Shown piece by piece: positions 1-5,374 of a stretch of DNA of 5,374 bases. Source of the DNA: Planctomycetales bacterium (GTDB lineage: Bacteria; Planctomycetota; Phycisphaerae; SM23-33); NCBI GenBank assembly GCA_030631085.1, contig DAOVLV010000163.1, forward strand, positions 1-5,374. Reading direction: 5' to 3'. How positions within the stretch are numbered: the stretch's first letter is position 1; the number at the start of each line of letters is the position of its first letter. The notes under the pieces are model-generated. The model had not been told where the DNA came from. It ran no database searches and saw only the letters and a program-made list of their open reading frames with translations. A program made the position numbers and the translations under genes.

Positions 1-502
1 CTGCCAATTCATCATCGCCCTTGGCATTGGCGTATTTACCGGTGTGGATTTCAATTGCCTGAAAACCAGCGTCGCGCGATGCTGAAATCTGTGCGGGGTC
101 CGGGTCGATGAACGCGCTGACGATAATCCCCACATCCTTAAGCCGCTTTACAACCCCGGAGACGCGCTCCATCTGACCGGCTACGTCCAAGCCGCCCTCG
201 GTCGTTACTTCCTGGCGGTTCTCCGGAACGAGCGACGCCTGCTCCGGCTTGATTTTCAAGGCTATCTCGACAATTTCGTCAGCCAGCGACATTTCCATAT
301 TCAACTTGACCTGCACGGTCTGCTTGAGCAGATGAACGTCGCGGTCGATTATGTGCCGCCGGTCCTGCCGGAGGTGAAATGTAATACAGTCGGCTCCGCC
401 AAGTTCAGCCTCCGCCGCCGCCCATACCGGGTCAGGCTCGACGGTTTGTCTCGCCTGCCGAACAGTGGCTACGTGATCGATATTTACACCCAAACCTGCC
501 AT
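1..502 (-). CDS. pdxJ: Pyridoxine 5'-phosphate synthase PdxJ, 3'-truncated by window edge
   Basis: Cytoplasmic TIM-barrel enzyme that condenses 3-amino-2-oxopropyl phosphate (1-amino-acetone 3-phosphate) with 1-deoxy-D-xylulose 5-phosphate to give pyridoxine 5'-phosphate. The frame reads without a stop for 167 codons from an ATG at 502-500 to the window start; about 70-75 C-terminal residues are missing compared with the usual length of about 240. I recognise the family from the opening GVNIDHVATVRQAR (residues 5-18), ITFHLRQDRRHI (40-51), LNMEM (67-71), LVPENRQEVTTEGGLDVAGQ (91-110) and IEIHTGKYA (150-158). These line up with E. coli PdxJ at an offset of two residues, so H43 and E70 correspond to the catalytic His45 and Glu72; the third catalytic His lies beyond the edge. 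The start is supported by GGAG (510-513) seven bases upstream and by the usual PdxJ N-terminus. It is divergent from the phosphatase gene, and nothing looks unusual in the protein. Confidence 0.97.
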   Translation of the reverse strand, partial: MAGLGVNIDHVATVRQARQTVEPDPVWAAAEAELGGADCITFHLRQDRRHIIDRDVHLLKQTVQVKLNMEMSLADEIVEIALKIKPEQASLVPENRQEVTTEGGLDVAGQMERVSGVVKRLKDVGIIVSAFIDPDPAQISASRDAGFQAIEIHTGKYANAKGDDELA

Positions 503-513
503 TGCTTCGCTCC

Positions 514-541
514 AATTTCCAATTTCCGATTTTTGATTTCC
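514..541. repeat. Four 7-bp tandem units (AATTTCC-like) upstream of pdxJ
   Basis: On the plus strand the units are AATTTCC (514-520), AATTTCC (521-527), GATTTTT (528-534) and GATTTCC (535-541), with a partial fifth unit AATTA at 542-546 and CTCC at 510-513 on the other side. Read on the minus strand the consensus is GGAAATY, and the next part-unit, GGAG, is the pdxJ ribosome binding site. Translated by chance, such a tract gives an Ile-Ser-Asn-Phe-rich peptide. Whether it is a mobile or slipped-strand repeat cannot be told from one copy. Confidence 0.7.
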
Positions 542-550
542 AATTAAACT

Positions 551-579
551 AATTTACCCGATAGGTGTTTATCTTGCAA
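551..579 (-). promoter_or_regulatory. Possible sigma-70-like promoter for pdxJ
   Basis: On the minus strand TTGCAA (579-574) and TAAATT (556-551) are separated by 17 bases, each matching four of six consensus positions. The start codon is about 48 bases further on, so the heptad repeat would fall inside the 5' leader. The match is weak and based on spacing and hexamers alone. TTGCAA is its own reverse complement, so it gives no strand information. Confidence 0.25.
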
Positions 580-655
580 ATCCTTGCACAACCGGTGAGA
601 GTACGAGTAGATTAACAGACCGCTTGGAAGTTTCGCCATTAAAAGGAGTTTATCT

Positions 656-2263
656 ATGAAACGCGGATTAATCTTCGGTTTGCTTTCTCTGTCTTTCGTT
701 TCAGCGTCCGTATGCGCGCAGACGACCCAGCCGGCTGAACCGAAAGACCTGCTGGTGAGTGCGAAATGGACTTATAGCCTCGACGGCGGGAAGACATTCT
801 CGCCCACACCCCCCACCATCAAGGCAGAGACGACTGCCGAGGTACTGGCCCGGACGGAATTCGAGGTCTCCGACACCGCCGGATTCGTCGTGCTGGAACT
901 GACGCACGGGCTGACGGGAGGCCGAGTGAAGTTTTCACTCAACGGCAGCGAGGTCAAAGGCCCGATGAAGGGAATGTACTACAAGACCATCCCCGCCATT
1001 GACGCCAAACTGCTGAAAAAAGGAAAGAATGTCTTGTCGGTCGATATCGCCATCAAGAATGTTTCTACTCGCCGGCGTAAGGCCAAGGACATCCAACTCA
1101 AGATCGCCATGCGACTGGCCGCTCTGAAGGCAGAGCACCTGCGAATCCAGACCGGTCCGATACTCGGAGCCTTCGGCAAGGACTACTTCACTGTAACCTG
1201 CCGGACAAACATGCCGGCAAACGTAAAGTTGATAATGGACGGCGTACCCAAGGCAAAGATCATGTCTCACCAGCAAACGTCCGAATTGGGCCTTCGCCAC
1301 AGATTCCGCGTGAAGATGCCGAATCTCAGACCGGACGAAAAGTGGTCTTACCACATCTCTGCTAACCGGGGTGAGCAGACTATCGCCACGAAAAGGTGGC
1401 CTGTCAGGTTCGCCCCGACCAATGAGGCTCTCCGTTTCGTCGCGATGGGCGACAGCAGGACGTATCCGGAGAAGTGGGCGAAGGTGGCTGATGTGGTTCT
1501 CAAGGTCAAGCCGGATTTGGTGGTCCACTCCGGCGATATGGTGGGCTGGGGCAAGAGGGACTGGGAGTGGGATGAGCAGTTTTTCGCCCCTGCGAAGAAA
1601 TTATTAGCGACGATCCCCTTCTACGCCGTCATCGGAAATCACGAAGCCAATGCCACGCTGTACAACGAACTATTCTACACACCGAGCAAGGACGGCAAGA
1701 GCAGGAACTGGTCGCAGATTGTTAACGACGTCCATTTAATCGGTATTGACGGGAGTGAGGATTTCTCAGCCGGTAGTGAAAACGGCAAGTGGCTGGAGAA
1801 GACGCTGGCCGGATCGAAGGCTGAATTCGTCTTCTTTTTCAGTCATTATCCTGCCTGGTCGTCGTCGGCGCACGGCGGGCTGGACAAAAAGACCGGCCGG
1901 CCCAGGGAGAAGGCCGTCCGCCAGGCACAGGATGTTCTCGTGCCGCTGCTGACGAAGTACAAAGCGACGGCCTATATCTGCGGGCATGATCACTGCTATG
2001 AGCGGTCGGAACTTCCCGGCGGGTTGACTCACATAATTTCCGGCGGAGCCGGCGCGCCGCTCCGCAAAAAAACTGAAAACGCCAAGAAGCAAAACCCCCA
2101 TTCAAAGGTTTTCGCGTCGGTGCTGCACTATTGCCTCATCGAGATCAATGGCGATACGTGTACAATGAAGGCTGTTACTCCCAACGGCAAAGTTATCGAC
2201 AAACGCACCTGGAAGGCGCGGAAAGCGCCGGACGCCGAAAAAGCTGTCAGCCTTAGACGGTAG
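656..2263 (+). CDS. Secreted calcineurin-like / purple acid phosphatase-like metallophosphoesterase
   Basis: 535 residues. AAAAGGAG (641-648) lies seven bases before the ATG and fixes the start. A signal peptide is clear: positive MKRG, a hydrophobic run at 5-19, and a likely signal peptidase I site VCA|Q after residue 21. Cys20 is not in a good lipobox because Val precedes it. Residues about 60-150 look like a beta-sandwich, with LKKGKNVLSVDI (119-130) reminiscent of carbohydrate-binding jelly rolls. Residues about 165-253 resemble the fibronectin-like N-domain of purple acid phosphatases. The catalytic domain follows from about 259, with GDSR (265-268), GD (293-294), GNHE (327-330), SHYP (396-399) and GHDH (443-446) in the order expected for dimetal phosphoesterases. 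The tail (about 490-520) resembles the end of that fold. Substrate is unknown; it should act outside the cytoplasmic membrane. The His of the classical DxH motif and the metal-binding Tyr of purple enzymes are both replaced (R268, G297). Single gene, convergent with the next one. Family call is strong; exact reaction is not known. Confidence 0.92.
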   Translation: MKRGLIFGLLSLSFVSASVCAQTTQPAEPKDLLVSAKWTYSLDGGKTFSPTPPTIKAETTAEVLARTEFEVSDTAGFVVLELTHGLTGGRVKFSLNGSEVKGPMKGMYYKTIPAIDAKLLKKGKNVLSVDIAIKNVSTRRRKAKDIQLKIAMRLAALKAEHLRIQTGPILGAFGKDYFTVTCRTNMPANVKLIMDGVPKAKIMSHQQTSELGLRHRFRVKMPNLRPDEKWSYHISANRGEQTIATKRWPVRFAPTNEALRFVAMGDSRTYPEKWAKVADVVLKVKPDLVVHSGDMVGWGKRDWEWDEQFFAPAKKLLATIPFYAVIGNHEANATLYNELFYTPSKDGKSRNWSQIVNDVHLIGIDGSEDFSAGSENGKWLEKTLAGSKAEFVFFFSHYPAWSSSAHGGLDKKTGRPREKAVRQAQDVLVPLLTKYKATAYICGHDHCYERSELPGGLTHIISGGAGAPLRKKTENAKKQNPHSKVFASVLHYCLIEINGDTCTMKAVTPNGKVIDKRTWKARKAPDAEKAVSLRR

Positions 2264-2264
2264 A

Positions 2265-2290
2265 GTGTGCAGGTTTTGTTTCCTGCACAC
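2265..2290. terminator. Perfect 9-bp hairpin between convergent genes
   Basis: GTGTGCAGG (2265-2273) and CCTGCACAC (2282-2290) form a perfect 9-bp stem with an 8-base T-rich loop. It starts one base after the phosphatase stop and lies 37 bases past the stop of the opposing minus-strand gene, so it could serve both transcripts. Neither strand has a T-run after the stem, so it is not a classical intrinsic terminator. It may instead protect 3' ends or work together with Rho. Confidence 0.6.
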
Positions 2291-2327
2291 CTTACGCCTA
2301 TTGAGAGCTACCGACTACTATGGTTCA

Positions 2328-3719
2328 TCAGTCCTCCACGTAGGTTTCCTGCAGGGGCTTCAGAGACGGAAGTCGGGTAAAGAACGGCGGTAACTCTCTG
2401 GACCCGGACTGGTCGATTGTCAGGTTTGCCAGACCACCCATATCCAGGTCTCCCTCATAGCAGATCAACGGTCCATTAACGACACCACCGGACTGACCGG
2501 AAAGCGTTATCGAATCGGCCATCATCCCGCCTTCGACGACGCCAAACTGACCGCCGAACGTTGCGTCGAAGCCCGGGGCCAGCATGAATACGCCCGTCAA
2601 GTCCCTTAACTCCGCAAACTGCGGCTCATCGGGAAGAGTGTCCACCCCGGAAGAGACGACCTGTCCGGAAAATGCCAGGGTGTTTATCTCATCGCTTCCC
2701 CTGGCGTCTTCGGTAACGATAACGCCTTGTATGGTTACCTTACCGGCGAAGGTAACTTCATTGGGTGATTCCACGAAGACCACGCCTATGAGCGTGGTGT
2801 CGGCGGAGAAAGTCGGGTTGGTGCCTCTCGGAATGCGGATATTGACGTAGGTTCCCTTGGGCGGAGTGTGATCGTACATAATGTTCACAGCGAACGGCTC
2901 GAAGACCGACACGTCCGGTTCGGGCAGTTCCACTTCGTCGGCGCCAAGGTGAACATGGGGCGAGTCGTAGGCGTCAATGCCTTTGTTCCCGGCGATGAAG
3001 GTGTTCGGGTCCAACCTTATCTCGGCGTTCGGGTCGGGCGTAAAAATGTCCCCGCTGATGGAAACCTGACCGGACAGAGAAAATGCCGGTTTGTCGTCTC
3101 CGCAATAGCAGGAAAACACATCCACCTTGCTTGAGTCGTCCAAGGCTGCGATTTGGGCCTGTCCGGCCAGGTTTACCGAACCCTTGGTGACTATTCCGTA
3201 ATCGAACGTACCGTACTCGCCCTGCAGCACCTTGAAACTCATTCCGACCATTCGCCGGACATTCCCGTACCGTCCGGTAACCGACAGAAGTATCCTGTCG
3301 CCGTCGGCGCCGTCAATGGAAATAGTCGCAGAACAACTTCGTTTTTCGTCGCCGAGAGAAAATTCCGGTATGATTATCGTGTCGTGTTGAAGGTAACACT
3401 GTGTTGCGGTTCCGCCATCGGGGTCGGATCCTCCGTACAGGCTCTCGGCCACTTTGTCTGCAATATCCGCAAGCAAGTCCGGACTATCCAACCCCGGCGC
3501 AGGCCGGATTTGACGAAGAGTGTAAGTGTAGAATGCCAGTCCGCTTTCTGCGGCCAGACGCGCCTCGACGGCCTGGCGGTTGTTTTCGCTCTTTTGCAGG
3601 GTCAGGTCGGTGGTGCTGGCAAACGCTACCGCCAGCGTGCCGAAGATCGCCAGTAGCAGCAGGGCCAATACGTAGGCGACACCGCGGCAGCGCGAGTTAG
3701 AATTGGTTGGTGTTGTCAT
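2328..3719 (-). CDS. PilX/GspK-like pilus-associated protein with beta-solenoid-like ectodomain
   Basis: 463 residues, starting at an ATG with AGGAGG (3733-3728) eight bases upstream. A short basic N-terminus (residues 1-12, ending CRG) is followed by one hydrophobic helix (13-35) and then a polar helical stretch with RQAVEARLAAESGLAFY (48-64). This is the anatomy of PilX or GspK-type minor pilins, which also lack the Glu at position +5. The rest (about 165-436) is rich in Gly, Val, Ile, Thr and Asp and repeats a motif of the form hydrophobic-x-G-Q, often followed by xIxG: LAGQ (184), LSGQVSISG (215), FAGKVTIQG (324), FSGQ (350), FGGQ (388), LSGQ (406) and MGGL (427). Such periodic short strands with turns suggest a right-handed beta-helix. 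Cys204 and Cys206 form a close CYC pair. It probably sits at the cell surface or in a pseudopilus. It lies downstream of a prepilin and of a relative (4486-5374). No enzyme motif was seen. The PilX assignment rests on the N-terminal pattern and could be wrong. Confidence 0.8.
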   Translation of the reverse strand: MTTPTNSNSRCRGVAYVLALLLLAIFGTLAVAFASTTDLTLQKSENNRQAVEARLAAESGLAFYTYTLRQIRPAPGLDSPDLLADIADKVAESLYGGSDPDGGTATQCYLQHDTIIIPEFSLGDEKRSCSATISIDGADGDRILLSVTGRYGNVRRMVGMSFKVLQGEYGTFDYGIVTKGSVNLAGQAQIAALDDSSKVDVFSCYCGDDKPAFSLSGQVSISGDIFTPDPNAEIRLDPNTFIAGNKGIDAYDSPHVHLGADEVELPEPDVSVFEPFAVNIMYDHTPPKGTYVNIRIPRGTNPTFSADTTLIGVVFVESPNEVTFAGKVTIQGVIVTEDARGSDEINTLAFSGQVVSSGVDTLPDEPQFAELRDLTGVFMLAPGFDATFGGQFGVVEGGMMADSITLSGQSGGVVNGPLICYEGDLDMGGLANLTIDQSGSRELPPFFTRLPSLKPLQETYVED

Positions 3720-3845
3720 GTCTATTTCCTCCTAAGGCCATAGAATAGGGTGATACGTTCGCTATTTTTACGTCAGTAAGTCATCAACAACATCGCCGAA
3801 CGGCATTGGTTACCAACCAGCGACTATCAAAATAAACGGCAGGCT

Positions 3846-3920
3846 GGGACGGAGTCCCGGCGCGCCGGGAAAGTCCCATGTTTCATCCTGAAACAAGCGG
3901 AACTCCGCTGCGCTCCGTCC
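3846..3920. repeat. Cluster of short palindromes in a 242-base intergenic spacer
   Basis: Within 75 bases several dyads are packed end to end or nested: GGGAC-GGA-GTCCC (3846-3858), the uninterrupted 14-base palindrome CCCGGCGCGCCGGG (3856-3869), GGGA-AAG-TCCC (3867-3877), TTTCA-TCC-TGAAA (3881-3893), GCGGA-AC-TCCGC (3897-3908), and an outer pair GGACGGAG (3847-3854) with CTCCGTCC (3913-3920) that could close the whole block. This looks like a REP-like or other dispersed palindromic element, or a structured RNA leader. Only one copy is visible here. The rest of the 3720-3961 spacer shows no convincing gene. Confidence 0.6.
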
Positions 3921-3937
3921 GACCCTACCGACAACCG

Positions 3938-3959
3938 ACCCGCCTGTCGGCAGGTGGGT
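3938..3959 (-). terminator. Hairpin directly after the prepilin gene
   Basis: On the plus strand ACCCGCCTG (3938-3946) and CAGGTGGGT (3951-3959) form a 9-bp stem with one mismatch-tolerant G-T position and a TCGG loop (CCGA on the minus strand). The stem begins two bases after the TGA of the prepilin gene. No T-run follows on the minus strand, so it may be an attenuating or 3'-protecting stem rather than a full terminator, or simply part of the adjoining palindrome cluster. Confidence 0.45.
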
Positions 3960-3961
3960 AA

Positions 3962-4489
3962 TCAATAATCCATATTTCTTCGCGGGCACGCTGATGCTGT
4001 AACTGAGAATGTGTTATCGCCGCTCTTCAGGTCCAGTTGGGCCGTTGCGCTTTTGGTGTATTCAACTTCCTCGCCGTCAATGTCGGTTTCGCGGGTAACA
4101 GTAAAACCCGTAACCTCCACATCCTCGTTCGAAGCGATGAGCGATTCGGATGTCTGCACCCCGCTGACGGTTCGGCGGCAATAGAGAACCCCGCCGTCCA
4201 GTTCATATTCTACTTCCGTAAGGTTTCCCGGATCGGGTTGTGGCGGGATAATGGTAACCCGCTGAGAGGCGGAATCGACCGCATCGGCTGTGCGTATCTC
4301 GGACATCATCCGGTTGAGCACGACACGCGCGGTTTGGGTCAGTTCTGCAATTTCCGTATTTTCGCCGTAGTTATGCAGGCCGGCGTGCATAGCGACAGCC
4401 ACTGCTGAGAGCAGCACCGCCAGTATCGCCAATGCCATCAGCATCTCGACAATCGTGAAACCCTGTCTGGTTTTTGATAATTTTTTCAC
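3962..4489 (-). CDS. Type IV prepilin-like / GspJ-PilW-like pseudopilin
   Basis: 175 residues from a GTG start. The leader MKKLSKTRQG ends in the Gly that prepilin peptidase (PilD) cuts after, and the mature protein begins FTIVEMLMALAIL with the diagnostic Glu at +5 (E15) and a hydrophobic helix at 11-34. Residues 49-68 (ELTQTARVVLNRMMSEIRTA) resemble the conserved amphipathic helix of GspJ/PilW minor pilins. The rest is a beta-rich globular head with two cysteines, C104 and C168, that could form a disulfide. The expected role is a minor subunit of a type IV pilus or type II secretion pseudopilus, assembled in the inner membrane and periplasm. The start is set by the leader motif, by GAGGA (4503-4499) nine bases upstream, and by the GTGA overlap with the upstream gene, which suggests translational coupling. 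Class-level call is firm; assigning it specifically to GspJ or PilW is tentative. Confidence 0.9.
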   Translation of the reverse strand: MKKLSKTRQGFTIVEMLMALAILAVLLSAVAVAMHAGLHNYGENTEIAELTQTARVVLNRMMSEIRTADAVDSASQRVTIIPPQPDPGNLTEVEYELDGGVLYCRRTVSGVQTSESLIASNEDVEVTGFTVTRETDIDGEEVEYTKSATAQLDLKSGDNTFSVTASACPRRNMDY

Positions 4490-5374
4490 GGTATAAGTTC
4501 CTCGTAAGAACCGGCAACAGCCTGGATTGTGTATTTCTTGCGTATGCCGAATGGTAATTCGAAGTCAGGTTGGGGAACAATGCGGATATGGCCGGGGAAT
4601 CCCGTCGCGCCGCCGGTCTCGCCACCGTCGTCGTCGCAGCCGATATTTGTTCCGTAGTACCTGGCTGCGGATCCGCGATCGGTATCGGGGTAATACATGC
4701 TGAGGATGGTTCCCTCGATGTTGGCCCTGCCTCGGATATCGACGATACCGCCGACGATGATACCCGTTAATGTACTGTCTGGATTTCCTTCGATGTCATA
4801 ACCCCTGCCGCCGATATCGACTCCGAAGTTGGGGGCCAGTATAGTGCTTTCGGGCATATGCTCGTTAGTAAATGTCGTCTCGCCCGTGAAAGTCAGAGCG
4901 TTCTTGCTCCACCAGTAATCTCGCGGAACAGCCGTGATGACCGGACCGTTGAACGTGCAATCATCAAATATCACATTATTGGAATGATCGTTATTGGGGT
5001 CGTCGCTCCTGGTATCATAGCCGTATGGGGGGGAGGAACTTTGGGGAATGGCGTGTTCATCATAGTAGCCGTGCGACCACTCATCCAGCGTCTTGGTCTC
5101 ACTGGAGTCGATGTAAATTATCCGGTTAAAAGTACAGTTGACGAACTTAGGGTTATATCCAACGGGGATATATATATTATCGAACGTCTGGTTCTCATAT
5201 ATCGGACGGTCTATCCGCCGGCGGATATTCGAAGGTGCAGGGAACGGATCGTCATTGTTCCAGTGGGCCGGCGGGTCCAGTGTGGTGATGTTCGTTGTGC
5301 CTATCTTGTAACTGGACGTGTCAAAGTCATCGGTGGTATATCCCTCAAGATCCGGAGCGTTATAGATAAGCCCC
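4486..5374 (-). CDS. C-terminal part of a large beta-solenoid-like surface or pilus-associated protein
   Basis: The frame is open from the window edge to a TGA at 4488-4486, giving 295 residues with no start in the window. A GTG at 4974 is only an internal Val codon, since the same frame continues 133 codons further upstream without a stop and with protein-like content. Numbering from the first full codon (5373), there are two copies of a F-x-(N/D)-C-T-F-N motif (77-83 and 136-142), then LTFTGETTF (160-168) and LTGIIVGGIVDIRGRANIEGTIL (202-224). The last resembles part of the downstream solenoid protein (its residues 310-335). The composition is rich in Asn, Asp, Gly, Tyr and Pro, as in right-handed beta-helix surface proteins. 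It overlaps the prepilin gene by four bases, so it belongs to the same transcript. The missing N-terminus probably carries a PilX-like membrane helix, by analogy with the gene at 2328-3719; this cannot be seen here. Confidence 0.85.
   Translation of the reverse strand, partial: GLIYNAPDLEGYTTDDFDTSSYKIGTTNITTLDPPAHWNNDDPFPAPSNIRRRIDRPIYENQTFDNIYIPVGYNPKFVNCTFNRIIYIDSSETKTLDEWSHGYYDEHAIPQSSSPPYGYDTRSDDPNNDHSNNVIFDDCTFNGPVITAVPRDYWWSKNALTFTGETTFTNEHMPESTILAPNFGVDIGGRGYDIEGNPDSTLTGIIVGGIVDIRGRANIEGTILSMYYPDTDRGSAARYYGTNIGCDDDGGETGGATGFPGHIRIVPQPDFELPFGIRKKYTIQAVAGSYEELIP
4499..4503 (-). promoter_or_regulatory. Ribosome binding site of the prepilin gene inside the upstream gene
   Basis: GAGGA on the minus strand, nine bases before the GTG at 4489. 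It lies within the last codons of the upstream solenoid-like gene and supports the GTG start. Confidence 0.6.

Noticed and set aside
332..547. 71-codon plus-strand frame ending in a Ser-Asn-Phe-Arg-rich tail
   Set aside because: It is antisense to pdxJ, and its tail is just the heptad repeat read as codons; no ribosome binding site or family resemblance.
584..613. Possible plus-strand promoter TTGCAC-18-TAGATT for the phosphatase
   Set aside because: Only three and four consensus matches, with 18-base spacing; too weak to annotate.
935..1528. 197-codon minus-strand frame
   Set aside because: It lies wholly opposite the phosphatase gene, has no signature and no ribosome binding site that I can see. 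It is a shadow of the coding frame.
1..2263. Functional link between pdxJ and the phosphatase, for example dephosphorylation of vitamin B6 phosphates
   Set aside because: The phosphatase has a signal peptide and is divergently transcribed, so it should not meet cytoplasmic pyridoxine phosphate.
3153..3656. 167-codon plus-strand frame
   Set aside because: Antisense to the PilX-like gene, basic and low in recognisable structure; the opposite strand has a strong ribosome binding site and a membrane helix.
3806..3816. Dyad TTGGT-T-ACCAA upstream of the PilX-like gene as an operator
   Set aside because: Short 5-base arms occur by chance and there is no regulator or promoter nearby to tie it to.
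4037..4408. 123-codon plus-strand frame
   Set aside because: Antisense to the prepilin gene, whose leader and Glu +5 are unmistakable.
4371..4625. 84-codon minus-strand frame across the prepilin start
   Set aside because: It overlaps two better genes in another frame; it could suggest a frameshift, but both neighbours are intact and overlap by GTGA.
4486..4974. GTG at 4974 as the start of the edge gene
   Set aside because: The frame continues upstream to the window edge with no stop and keeps a repeated F-x-(N/D)-C-T-F-N motif, so the real start lies outside the window.

Overview
The window most likely comes from a Planctomycetota genome, probably of the Phycisphaerae type. This is an inference from three things: the exported phosphatase has the mature N-terminus QTTQPAE, a Gln/Thr/Pro-rich style I associate with exported proteins of that group; two large solenoid-like proteins of PilX style sit beside a prepilin; and there is an AATTTCC-type heptad repeat between genes. 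No rRNA, tRNA, insertion sequence or CRISPR array was seen.

Layout. Positions 1-502 (minus) hold the N-terminal two thirds of pdxJ, the last step of deoxyxylulose-5-phosphate-dependent vitamin B6 synthesis, cut by the window edge. A divergent spacer (503-655) carries a 7-bp tandem repeat that runs into the pdxJ ribosome binding site. Positions 656-2263 (plus) encode a secreted calcineurin-like / purple-acid-phosphatase-like metallophosphoesterase with two beta-rich N-terminal modules. A perfect 9-bp hairpin (2265-2290) lies between this gene and the convergent block.

Positions 2328-5374 (minus) form a cluster of surface or pilus-type genes. Read in transcription order they are: the C-terminal 295 residues of a large beta-solenoid-like protein (4486-5374, open at the window edge); a GspJ/PilW-like prepilin with a textbook cleavage site (3962-4489), joined to the first gene by a 4-base GTGA overlap; a 242-base spacer packed with short palindromes (3720-3961); and a 463-residue protein with a PilX/GspK-like N-terminal membrane helix followed by a Gly/Gln-motif beta-solenoid-like body (2328-3719). 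The two solenoid-like proteins share a short module and look like diverged relatives.

Working together. pdxJ and the phosphatase look like ordinary single genes with no evident functional link: PdxJ is cytoplasmic and the phosphatase is exported. The minus-strand block is the most interesting part. It suggests a type II secretion / type IV pilus-like assembly whose minor pilin-like subunits carry large solenoid ectodomains. That role is an inference from N-terminal anatomy and gene order. No ATPase, platform protein or secretin lies in the window to confirm it.
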